Of a DNA stretch of 64,000 nt, positions 20,445-28,315 are shown in pieces. The DNA is from an uncultured Paracoccaceae bacterium (lineage in GTDB: Bacteria; Pseudomonadota; Alphaproteobacteria; Rhodobacterales; Rhodobacteraceae). The translations under genes and the position numbers were made by a program. Location: NCBI GenBank assembly GCA_937895435.1, contig CALAXT010000023.1, forward strand, positions 62,001-126,000, given 5' to 3'. Under the pieces are notes generated by a model, which saw only the letters and a program-made list of their open reading frames with translations, was not told where the DNA came from and did no database searches. The stretch's first letter is position 1; the number at the start of each line of letters is the position of its first letter.

Positions 20445-21257
20445 GTGCAAGAATCCATGCAAAACAGCGACATCGTGTTGCGTGAGTTGGACGATCACGG
20501 CGTTTTACGCCTGACAATGAACGATTCTGGGCGGCGCAATGCCCTATCCGAGGCGATGCTGTGTGCCTTGGGTTCGGCCTATGCCGAGGTTGGCCGCGAC
20601 CCCGCGGTGCGCGTGGTCATTCTGGCCGCAAATGGTCCCGCGTTTTGCGCGGGGCATGACCTAAAGGAAATGACAAAGGGTCGCACGAATGATGATCACG
20701 GCCGGGCGTATTTCACGAAAATTATGGGCATGTGTTCGGGTGTTATGCAGGCCATCGTTAATTGCCCCAAGCCTGTGATTGCCGAGGTAAAGGGAATTGC
20801 AACAGCTGCAGGCTGCCAACTGGTTGCAAGTTGCGATCTGGCCATCGCCGCTGACACTGCGCAATTCAGCACACCGGGTGTGCATATCGGTCTGTTTTGC
20901 TCAACCCCGATGGTCGCGCTGTCGCGCAACGTCAGCCACAAACATGCGATGGAAATGCTGTTGACGGGTGATATGACCCCAGCCGCCCGCGCTGCTGAAA
21001 TTGGCCTGGTCAACCGCGTCGTTGCCCCCGAGGCGCTGCATGACACGACGGTGAAACTGGCGCGCAAGATTGCGTTGAAATCCAGCATGACTGTGGCCAC
21101 CGGCAAACGCGCCTATTATGCCCAGCGCGAAATGGGCCTGTCTGATGCCTATGATTACGCTTCTGGTGTGATGGTAGAGAATATGCTGACCCGCGATGCG
21201 GCAGAAGGCATCACCGCCTTCATCCAGAAACGTGCGCCCCAGTGGCAGGATGTCTGA
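20445..21257 (+). CDS. Enoyl-CoA hydratase/isomerase (crotonase) family protein, ECHDC3-like, with non-canonical active site
   Basis: This 270-residue crotonase-fold protein has the oxyanion-hole segments FCAGHDLKEM and GIATAAGCQLVASCDLAIAA, and it matches the ECHDC3-type subgroup in VHIGLFCSTPMVALSRNV. The two glutamates that act in enoyl-CoA hydratase are missing: the first position is Q125 (GCQLV) and the second falls in TPGVHIG (143-149) without an acidic residue. It is therefore probably not a plain hydratase. The start is GTG at 20445, preceded by AAGGGGGG; an ATG at 20457 is an alternative. The next gene begins at or before its stop codon. Confidence 0.85.
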   Translation: MQESMQNSDIVLRELDDHGVLRLTMNDSGRRNALSEAMLCALGSAYAEVGRDPAVRVVILAANGPAFCAGHDLKEMTKGRTNDDHGRAYFTKIMGMCSGVMQAIVNCPKPVIAEVKGIATAAGCQLVASCDLAIAADTAQFSTPGVHIGLFCSTPMVALSRNVSHKHAMEMLLTGDMTPAARAAEIGLVNRVVAPEALHDTTVKLARKIALKSSMTVATGKRAYYAQREMGLSDAYDYASGVMVENMLTRDAAEGITAFIQKRAPQWQDV

Positions 21258-21261
21258 GCCC

Positions 21262-22899
21262 ATGCAACCCAACCAATATAACACTGATCTCGATCGCAAT
21301 ACGGCCAACTATCAGCCGCTGACACCACTGACTTTTCTGGAACGTGCCGCGTGCGTTTTTCCAGACAACACGGCGATGGTGTACGGGGCGCTGCGGCGCA
21401 GCTATCGCGCGTTTTACACACGCTCACGGCAACTGGCGTCAGGGCTGGCGCAGATAGGGATCGTTCGGGGGGACACCGTTTCAGCGCTTTTGGCGAATAC
21501 CCCCGCGATGCTAGAATGCCATTATGGCGTGCCAATGTGCGGCGCTGTCTTACATTCCATCAACACCCGTCTGGATGCAGCAATCATCGCCTTTCAACTT
21601 GATCACGCGATGTCACGCGTCGTTATCGCTGATCGAGAGTTCATGCCGCTCTTGCAAGATGCGCTGGCATTGGCAACGGTCACACCCATTGTGATACAAT
21701 ATGATGACCCAGAGTTCACCGCCGCAACCACCCCTTTTGATGGCCTCGATTACGAAGCATTTTTGTCCAGTGGTGATCCAGACTTCGCATGGTTGATGCC
21801 CGAGGATGAGTGGGACGCGATCGCCATCAACTATACCTCTGGCACAACCGGCGACCCCAAAGGGGTGGTATCGCATCACAGGGGGGCCTACCTGCTGGCA
21901 CAGGGCAATGCGCTTACGGCCTCTATGCCAAAACACGCGGTCTACCTCTGGACGCTGCCAATGTTCCACTGCAACGGTTGGTGTTTTCCTTGGACCCTCT
22001 CTGCCATCGCGGGCATCCATGTCTGTTTGCGGCAGGTCCGGGCAGAACCAATCTGGAATGCGCTCGCAGACGAGCACGTGACCCATCTTTGCGGCGCTCC
22101 AATCGTGATGTCTTTGATTGTTTCAGCACCCGAACGGGTCAAGCGCAACCTTGGGCACACAGTACAATTTTTTACCGCCGCAGCCCCACCCCCTGAAAAG
22201 GTGTTGGCAGATATGAAGACTTTTGGTTTTGAGGTGACGCACCTTTATGGCTTAACCGAAACCTATGGCCCGGCCGTCGTGAATGATTGGCACAAAAGCT
22301 GGTCAGACCTGCCACTTGACCGCCAAGCCACACTGAAATCCCGACAAGGTGTGCGCTATTTGCCGTTAGAGCAGTTGGACGTGCTGGACCCTGAAACACT
22401 GCAGCCCGTGCCACGCGACGGCAAGACAATGGGTGAGGTCATGTTTCGCGGAAACGTCGTCATGAAGGGATATTTTCGTAATCCCAAGGCGACCAAAGAG
22501 GCCTTTGCAGGGGGCTGGTTTCATTCGGGTGATCTTGGCGTCATGCATCCCGATGGCTATATCCAACTCAAGGATCGCTCCAAAGATATCATAATTTCAG
22601 GTGGCGAGAACATTTCTTCGATTGAGGTCGAAGAAACGCTCTATCGGCACCCTGCCGTTGCCGTTGTAGCGGTCGTGGCAATGCCGCATGAGAAATGGGG
22701 CGAAACACCCTGTGCCTTTGTTGAACTGGCGCAAGGGCAACACGTCGATGCCGCCACATTGAAAGACTGGTGCCGCACAGAGCTTGCAGCCTATAAAGTT
22801 CCAGGCCGCTTTGTGTTCATGCCTATTCCAAGAACATCGACTGGAAAAATCCAGAAATTCTTGTTGCGTGAACAGGCTCTGTCGCACAAATCAACCTAA
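21262..22899 (+). CDS. Acyl-CoA synthetase (AMP-forming, fatty-acid/short-chain acid ligase type)
   Basis: This ANL-superfamily enzyme of about 545 residues adenylates a carboxylic acid and transfers it to CoA. It shows the A3 loop YTSGTTGDPKGVVSHHRGAY near residue 190, HLYGLTETYGPAVVNDWH (A5), FHSGDLGVMHPDGYIQLKDR (A7/A8) and the catalytic lysine in PRTSTGKIQKFLLREQ. It is in the same broad family as DmdB, the methylmercaptopropionate-CoA ligase, but no substrate can be assigned. The start may be ATG 21262 or ATG 21250, which overlaps the crotonase stop. It ends the demethylase operon. Confidence 0.9.
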   Translation: MQPNQYNTDLDRNTANYQPLTPLTFLERAACVFPDNTAMVYGALRRSYRAFYTRSRQLASGLAQIGIVRGDTVSALLANTPAMLECHYGVPMCGAVLHSINTRLDAAIIAFQLDHAMSRVVIADREFMPLLQDALALATVTPIVIQYDDPEFTAATTPFDGLDYEAFLSSGDPDFAWLMPEDEWDAIAINYTSGTTGDPKGVVSHHRGAYLLAQGNALTASMPKHAVYLWTLPMFHCNGWCFPWTLSAIAGIHVCLRQVRAEPIWNALADEHVTHLCGAPIVMSLIVSAPERVKRNLGHTVQFFTAAAPPPEKVLADMKTFGFEVTHLYGLTETYGPAVVNDWHKSWSDLPLDRQATLKSRQGVRYLPLEQLDVLDPETLQPVPRDGKTMGEVMFRGNVVMKGYFRNPKATKEAFAGGWFHSGDLGVMHPDGYIQLKDRSKDIIISGGENISSIEVEETLYRHPAVAVVAVVAMPHEKWGETPCAFVELAQGQHVDAATLKDWCRTELAAYKVPGRFVFMPIPRTSTGKIQKFLLREQALSHKST

Positions 22900-23026
22900 A
22901 TCGCGGCAAACTCAGCATTCAAGCTGATCCGTGCGGCATTCACCCCCTCTACGTTTAGCGCGCAAAAGCTAAGGCATATCGCTCAAATCACGTTAAGGCG
23001 CTACTGGTTCAGAAACGATCATGACC

Positions 23027-23812
23027 TCAGCGCGCGGGGGCACCAAGAAACGCATAACGATAGGCCAGGGCAACACCGCCAGCCCCACCCACAATATTTC
23101 CCAACGTAACCAAAGCTAAATTTGTCACTGCCTGCGCAGCAGTCACATCTGATCCAGCAAACCATCCCTGTGGGAAAAAATACATATTTGCGATCGAATG
23201 CTCAAGCCCAAGCAGGACAAAAGCGCTGATTGGCCACAGGATCGCCAACACCTTACCCGCAACAGTTCGGGCCGCAAAGCTCAGCCAAATTGCAAGACAT
23301 ACAAGCACATTGCACAATGCGCCTCGAACGAAGGCCGCCATTGGATCCAAAGTGGCTTTGGCATCTGCAATCGAGACGGCCATAGCGTTCAATGGCCCCT
23401 CCAAAAGGCCAGAAAAACCAAAAGCTACGGCAAGACCCACCGCGCCTACGAGATTTCCAAGATAAACAACTGCCCAGCTCCGCAGCAATTGGCCAACAGA
23501 TATTTTTTGGTCAACAGCCGCCATAACCATCAAAGCATTTCCGGTAAATAACTCTGCTCCACCGACAATCACCAAAATGAGGCCAAGCGAGAACACCAAT
23601 CCCCCCAGCATCCGCGCCGGGCCAAATGTTGTATCAACACCAGACATTACAGCCGTATAGGCCGCCCCGCCAAACCCAATAAACGCGCCAGCAAGGACCG
23701 CGAGCACAAACATCCGCGACAACGGAAGCTGTGCCTTGCTTACACCAGCGCCCTCCACCAAGGCGGCAATCGTCGCGGGCTTATAGGCATCAAAATTTTC
23801 ATCGTTGGTCAT
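23027..23812 (-). CDS. Formate/nitrite transporter (FNT) family channel
   Basis: This 261-residue inner-membrane protein has six hydrophobic segments. The FNT hallmarks are visible: FIGFGGAAYTAVMSG near the start, LFTGNALMVMAAVDQKIS, GAVGLAVAFGFSGLLEGPLN, GALCNVLVCLAIWLSFAART, and the C-terminal VTNLALVTLGNIVGGAGGVA. Relatives pass formate, nitrite or hydrosulfide as pentamers; which anion is moved here is unknown. It converges with the acyl-CoA synthetase and is divergent from the molybdoenzyme gene across a 505-base gap. Confidence 0.92.
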   Translation of the reverse strand: MTNDENFDAYKPATIAALVEGAGVSKAQLPLSRMFVLAVLAGAFIGFGGAAYTAVMSGVDTTFGPARMLGGLVFSLGLILVIVGGAELFTGNALMVMAAVDQKISVGQLLRSWAVVYLGNLVGAVGLAVAFGFSGLLEGPLNAMAVSIADAKATLDPMAAFVRGALCNVLVCLAIWLSFAARTVAGKVLAILWPISAFVLLGLEHSIANMYFFPQGWFAGSDVTAAQAVTNLALVTLGNIVGGAGGVALAYRYAFLGAPAR

Positions 23813-24317
23813 AAGCCCATCTTTAGAGCACTTATATGGGAAAAAAAGGCTATTTCAGCTGACAGTGGCCAGCCAATACCCACGCATAAAACCGCCTATT
23901 TGTGTGACGGCAGGCCCACAGCCCTCTGGACCTCATTCATCAACATCATCCACGCATGAAAAATTGGCTGCCAAATCCGCAAACCAACATCACAAAGGGG
24001 TGGCTGCACCTATTACGTGGCCACGGCACAATTGCGCAACATCAGCTGCAACGCAGGGGGCAAGAAACCATAAGCAAGGGCGCCCGTAGTGGCCCCGATG
24101 ATATTATCAAACTGTCGCTTGCCAAGACGTTATTATAAGAATGACGGTGCAATTTTCATCAGCTATCGTAACGTTGAAAAGCAATAACGCGATGGCACAG
24201 CTGATGATGAAAAACAGCGGCAAACGCATCCTTTCATTGACTAAAAGCAATACAGATCCATGACGTATCACCCCCAAAAATATTTGATTTATACGCCACA
24301 AGAAAGAGGATGAAAAA
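23813..24317. other. Intergenic region between the FNT channel and the molybdoenzyme
   Basis: These 505 bases separate two divergent genes. No credible coding frame was found; frames of 60-94 codons here lack ribosome sites and domain features. The part nearest the molybdoenzyme (24100-24300) is clearly more AT-rich than the surroundings and carries an inverted repeat at 24153-24214, so the control elements are probably there. Confidence 0.45.
24153..24214. promoter_or_regulatory. Inverted repeat upstream of the molybdoenzyme gene
   Basis: TTTTCATCAGCT (24153-24164) is the reverse complement of the outer parts of AGCTGATGATGAAAA (24199-24213), with a three-base ATG duplication in the right arm and a gap of 34 bases. 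It lies about 105-165 bases before the molybdoenzyme start. It could be a paired regulator site or a leader stem; this is inference. Confidence 0.35.
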
Positions 24318-26561
24318 ATGAACCCCACCAACCGGGAACTTCTGACATCTAGCCACTGGGGGACCTATTGGGTGGATGTGGATGACGACCGGGTGACGGC
24401 ATTGCGTGATTTTGGGGAAGACCAAGATCCATCACCAATCGGCCAAGGTATTATTGATGTTTTGTCAGGGCCAACTCGGATCACGACACCGATGGTGCGC
24501 AAAGGCTGGTTAGAGGGTGGCGCAGGGGCGGCGCGCGAAAAGCGCGGCCAAGAGGACTTTGTTGCGGTGACCTGGGATGAGGTCAATCAACTTCTTGCTG
24601 ATGAGTTGAGCCGGGTTCGACGCGACTATGGCAATAGGGCAATCTATGCTGGGTCGTATGGCTGGGCCAGTGCTGGCCGGTTTCACCACGCACAAAGCCA
24701 ACTCAAACGTTTCCTCAATTGTATTGGCGGCTGCACGAGTTCAAAAAACGCCTATTCCTACGCCGCAGCCGAAGTCGTGGTGCCCCATGTTTTGGGTACG
24801 TTCCGCGGTTTTATCGATGCGTCAACAAGCTGGGAATCCATCGCCTCTGATTGTGATTTGTTTGTCGCATTTGGCGGGGTGCCGCTGAAAAATGGCCAAA
24901 TCAGCCAAGGTGGCACGGGCGCACATGTCCAAAAGGCTGGCGTATCTGCGGCATACAAGGCAGGCGTGCAATTTGTAAACATTTCACCGCTCAGATCAGA
25001 CGTGATGGACGGTATAAACGCCGAATGGCTGGCGCCGCGCCCCTCGACGGATGCTGCACTGATGCTGGGGTTGGCGCATACGCTGATGGTCGAGGCTTTA
25101 CATGACCAAGCATTCTTAAACCGCTATACTGTCGGCTTTGAGCGCTTCGCCGCCTATCTGGCTGGGCAACAGGATGGCATCGCCAAAAGTGCCGATTGGG
25201 CTGCTGACATCTGTGCGCTGCCCGCTGACACGATCCGCGATCTTGCCCGACGCATGGCCAAAAGCCGCACCATGATTTCGGTGGCATGGGCACTGACGCG
25301 TCAGGATCATGGCGAACAACCCTATTGGGCTGCAATCACGCTGGCGGCAATGCTGGGGCAAATCGGTTTGCCCGGAGCCGGTATCGGCTTTGGGTATTCG
25401 GCGGTGAACAATATTGGATTAAACCGGCAACAAATCGATTACGCATCGTTTCCACAAGGCAAAAACCCGGTCGATGATTTCATCCCAGTCGCCCGCCTGA
25501 CAGACATGTTGGAAAATCCCGGCGGTCGGTTCGACTATGACGGCCAATCCTATGAATATCCTGATATTCGCTTGGTATGGTGGGCCGGGGGCAACCCATT
25601 CCACCATCATCAAGACTTGAACCGAATGCGCGGGGCCTGGGCCAAACCCGAAACAATCATCGTCAATGAATGGTGTTGGAATGCGCTGGCAAAACATGCT
25701 GATATCGTGCTGCCTTGCACCACGACGTTCGAGCGTTCTGACATCGCCATGTCCCCAAAGGATCCGTATCTGGTGGTGATGGATCAAGCCATCAAACCCA
25801 TTGGGCAAGCGCGGGACGATCACCAGATAATGTGCGGCATTGCCGCCAAGTTGGGCGTCCAAGAGGCCTTTACCGAAGGCCGTTCCGCTGCAGAATGGCA
25901 ACGCTGGATTTGGGACGATTCACGCCAACGCGCGTCACAGGACGGTATAGAACTTCCCGATTGGGACAGTTTCCAACAGAATGGTTGGTTCAAAGTGCCA
26001 GAACCGAACAAACCAACTGTCATGATGGAAGAATTTCGTAACAACCCTGACGCCAACCCACTGGCCACCCCCAGCGGCAAAATTGAGATATTTTCTGAAA
26101 AGATAGCCAGCTTTGGTTATGATGACTGCCCGGGCCATGCGGTTTGGCTGGAACCGTTCGAGTGGTTAGGCCGTGCCAAGCCAGATCAACTGCATATGAT
26201 TTCCAACCAACCCCACAACAAGCTGCACAGCCAACTTGACCACGGATCGGTGAGCGAAGGGGACAGACCACACGGCGTAGAACCCGTCACCATGCATCCA
26301 GCAGACGCCAACGCGCGCAATTTAAGCGCGGGCCAGATCGTCTGCATTCACAACATACGCGGGGCATGTTTTGCCGAACTTAATATCAGTGCTGACATTC
26401 GCCCCGGGGTTATCCAGATCGCGACGGGTGCGTGGTATGATCCTGACGGAAATACATGTCGGAAGGGTAATCCCAATACGCTTACACCTGACAAAGGAAC
26501 ATCAGCCCTTGCGCAGGGCCCAATCGCACATTCATGCTTGGTAAGCGTCAGTTTGCGTTGA
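24318..26561 (+). CDS. Cytoplasmic molybdopterin oxidoreductase of the DMSO/biotin-sulfoxide reductase family (BisC/DorA-like)
   Basis: This 747-residue molybdoenzyme carries bis-MGD and reduces an S- or N-oxide. It has GSYGWASAGRFHHAQSQL with Y114 and W116, then NAYSYAAAEVVVPHVLG with S147 at the place of the serine that binds molybdenum in Rhodobacter DMSO reductase. The C-terminal cofactor domain includes QLHMISNQPHNKLHSQLDHG. There is no N-terminal iron-sulfur cysteine motif and no twin-arginine signal, so it should be cytoplasmic, like biotin/methionine sulfoxide reductase BisC. AGAGGA precedes the ATG by seven bases. It converges with msrA. Confidence 0.9.
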   Translation: MNPTNRELLTSSHWGTYWVDVDDDRVTALRDFGEDQDPSPIGQGIIDVLSGPTRITTPMVRKGWLEGGAGAAREKRGQEDFVAVTWDEVNQLLADELSRVRRDYGNRAIYAGSYGWASAGRFHHAQSQLKRFLNCIGGCTSSKNAYSYAAAEVVVPHVLGTFRGFIDASTSWESIASDCDLFVAFGGVPLKNGQISQGGTGAHVQKAGVSAAYKAGVQFVNISPLRSDVMDGINAEWLAPRPSTDAALMLGLAHTLMVEALHDQAFLNRYTVGFERFAAYLAGQQDGIAKSADWAADICALPADTIRDLARRMAKSRTMISVAWALTRQDHGEQPYWAAITLAAMLGQIGLPGAGIGFGYSAVNNIGLNRQQIDYASFPQGKNPVDDFIPVARLTDMLENPGGRFDYDGQSYEYPDIRLVWWAGGNPFHHHQDLNRMRGAWAKPETIIVNEWCWNALAKHADIVLPCTTTFERSDIAMSPKDPYLVVMDQAIKPIGQARDDHQIMCGIAAKLGVQEAFTEGRSAAEWQRWIWDDSRQRASQDGIELPDWDSFQQNGWFKVPEPNKPTVMMEEFRNNPDANPLATPSGKIEIFSEKIASFGYDDCPGHAVWLEPFEWLGRAKPDQLHMISNQPHNKLHSQLDHGSVSEGDRPHGVEPVTMHPADANARNLSAGQIVCIHNIRGACFAELNISADIRPGVIQIATGAWYDPDGNTCRKGNPNTLTPDKGTSALAQGPIAHSCLVSVSLR

Positions 26562-26936
26562 TTTTCACGCAGGATTAAGCGGAACTTTTAATCAAAGCTG
26601 ATATGCCCAAAGTGTTGCTGCTTTAAAGACAGCTTTACGTCTTGGACGGGATGCACTTGGTATGTGTTTGGGCGCAAAGGCATTTTGGCCCGCCCCTTAC
26701 GGCTTACCGTTTGACCAGCGTTGCTCTGCAGTCTTTCTTTGACCTGGGGTGCGATGCCTGGCTTCCACTAGCAGGTCACGGGTTCACACCGTGGGACGGA
26801 TGTTGGCACAGCCCAAGATAACGTAAACCACCGCATGCGCCGCGTGAATGGTCGCGGCGCATGCGGTCTACTACGTCAAAAAAATTCCATTAAATCGTTG
26901 TGTTACGAACACCCATACAAACCTCATGACAGCCAA
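26562..26936. other. Intergenic region between the convergent molybdoenzyme and msrA
   Basis: These 375 bases hold no gene I can support. The notable item is a perfect 15-bp hairpin at 26830-26867. A small stem with a seven-base loop at 26777-26793 resembles a tRNA T-arm, but no tRNA fits around it. Confidence 0.45.
26830..26867. other. Perfect 15-bp hairpin between convergent genes
   Basis: ACCGCATGCGCCGCG (26830-26844) pairs perfectly with CGCGGCGCATGCGGT (26853-26867) around the loop TGAATGGT. An outer ACGTA/TACGT pair (26821-26825, 26872-26876) frames it. There is no T-run after it in either direction. It probably marks the common 3' boundary of the molybdoenzyme and msrA transcripts. 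Confidence 0.75.
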
Positions 26937-27464
26937 TCAGGCCGCCACACCCCGCCGGGGCAGACGCCAACCGGGCCGAGCAAAGTGGCAGGTATAGCCG
27001 CCGGGATTGTGAACCAAATAATCTTGATGCTGCGGCTCGGCGGCCCAAAATGCGCCAACGGGCACAACCTCAGTTACCACTTTTCCCGGCCACAAACCGC
27101 TGGTATCGACATCTGCAATCGTATCCAGCGCCGTCTGACGCTGTGGCTCAGACGTATAAAACACAGCCGAGCGGTACTGGCTGCCACGGTCATTGCCTTG
27201 GCGGTTTACCGTAGAAGGGTCATGGATTTGAAAGAAAAACTCTAAAATCGTCCTAAAATCGATCAGTGTCGGATCAAACACGATCTCAATCGCTTCGGCG
27301 TGGCCCGATGTGCCAGTTTTGACATCATAATAGGTGGCATTGGCAACGTGCCCGCCACTGTAGCCCACTTGCGTTGCCAAAACGCCAGGCATACGGCGGA
27401 TCAGATCCTGCATCCCCCAAAAGCACCCACCCGCCAAAACGGCCCGTTCGGTTTGATCAGCCAT
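26937..27464 (-). CDS. msrA: Peptide-methionine (S)-S-oxide reductase MsrA
   Basis: This 175-residue repair enzyme reduces methionine-S-sulfoxide, free or in proteins. The catalytic cysteine is in [20 protein letters not shown] near residue 14. It is followed by [40 protein letters not shown] and [20 protein letters not shown], all MsrA signatures. The ATG at 27464 is preceded by AAGGGGG; a GTG one codon earlier is in frame. Its position facing a BisC-like sulfoxide reductase suggests a small sulfoxide-reduction neighbourhood. Confidence 0.95.
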   Translation of the reverse strand: MADQTERAVLAGGCFWGMQDLIRRMPGVLATQVGYSGGHVANATYYDVKTGTSGHAEAIEIVFDPTLIDFRTILEFFFQIHDPSTVNRQGNDRGSQYRSAVFYTSEPQRQTALDTIADVDTSGLWPGKVVTEVVPVGAFWAAEPQHQDYLVHNPGGYTCHFARPGWRLPRRGVAA

Positions 27465-27586
27465 CACATCCCCCTTGCTGCATTAGAAATTAATATGGCG
27501 CAGTTCTGAAGTTTCGCAACAAGTCTTGCCTGAATTTTCGACCCAAACTGGCTGGACCCACATTTTTTTGCATGCTATCACTTTGC

Positions 27587-27604
27587 AGAATGAATGTTCA
27601 TTCT
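27587..27604. promoter_or_regulatory. Palindromic operator upstream of the TetR/RND genes
   Basis: AGAATGAA, two bases, then TTCATTCT form a perfect 8-bp inverted repeat, of the kind bound by TetR-family efflux regulators. It sits about 24-41 bases before the regulator start. It overlaps the spacer of a possible promoter (TTGCAG at 27583-27588 and TATCTT at 27607-27612), which fits autorepression. The promoter elements are weak guesses. Confidence 0.7.
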
Positions 27605-27627
27605 CATATCTTTTCTTTATCCACGAA

Positions 27628-28302
27628 ATGCCGGCCATGAACGCCCCTGTCCTGCCGATTGATCCCCGTGCCTGCGATATCCTTGATAGGGTCAAGGCTA
27701 TTTTTGCGCAAAAGGGCTTTGACGGCGCATCGATGAAAGATCTGGCGCAGGCCGCAGGCATGTCAGCTGGGAATTTTTATCGGTATTTTCCCTCCAAAGA
27801 TGCCTTGATCGCCGGATTGGTGGAACGCGATGTTGAAGAGGTGCGTTGTGAATTTGCCCGTATCCTGACATCACAAACGCCGCGTCAGACATTCCATGAC
27901 ATCGTGCGGCAACGGGTGGAACAACCCGACCCAACACGGGGCCCAATATGGGCCGAGATTGAGGCCACAGCCCTGCGACGCCCTGAAATTGCCGATATTC
28001 TTTCACGCAAACAGGCAGAAATTCAGGGTTATATCACCGCAGCCTTTGCCGTGATTGCCCAACTGCCGATCCCCGAGGCAGATCGCCGCTTTGGCGATCA
28101 TGCCAAACTGATCATGCTGCTGGTGCAGGGCCTGACCACACGAATGGCACGCCCGGTGCTTGATGAAAGCCCCCAGCCAGATCACGGTTTGGCGGTTCTA
28201 GTGATCGATATGATCAACCGAATTTTGTCTGAGCTTGAGACCAGCACTCAAAGCCCTAGGTCGATCATCAACGCCTCTTCTGTTTCTGACAATGTTTTTT
28301 GA
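27628..28302 (+). CDS. TetR/AcrR family transcriptional regulator
   Basis: This repressor of about 224 residues has a classic N-terminal TetR helix-turn-helix: ILDRVKAIFAQKGFDGASMK, DLAQAAGMSAGNFYRYFPSK and DALIAGLVERDVEE. A variable ligand-binding helical domain follows, ending MINRILSELETSTQSP. The exact start is uncertain (ATG 27628 or 27637); upstream frame extensions cross the operator and are rejected. The RND adaptor starts 13 bases after its stop, so it probably represses its own efflux operon through the palindrome at 27587. Confidence 0.92.
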   Translation: MPAMNAPVLPIDPRACDILDRVKAIFAQKGFDGASMKDLAQAAGMSAGNFYRYFPSKDALIAGLVERDVEEVRCEFARILTSQTPRQTFHDIVRQRVEQPDPTRGPIWAEIEATALRRPEIADILSRKQAEIQGYITAAFAVIAQLPIPEADRRFGDHAKLIMLLVQGLTTRMARPVLDESPQPDHGLAVLVIDMINRILSELETSTQSPRSIINASSVSDNVF

Positions 28303-28315
28303 AAGCCATCACACC

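Noticed and set aside
21262-22899. Naming the acyl-CoA synthetase dmdB
   Set aside because: Only family-level motifs are visible; many acid-CoA ligases share them and no substrate-specific residues could be judged.
26777-26793. tRNA T-arm-like stem with a 7-base loop
   Set aside because: The loop GTTCACA is out of register for a T-loop, and no acceptor, D or anticodon arm fits around it.
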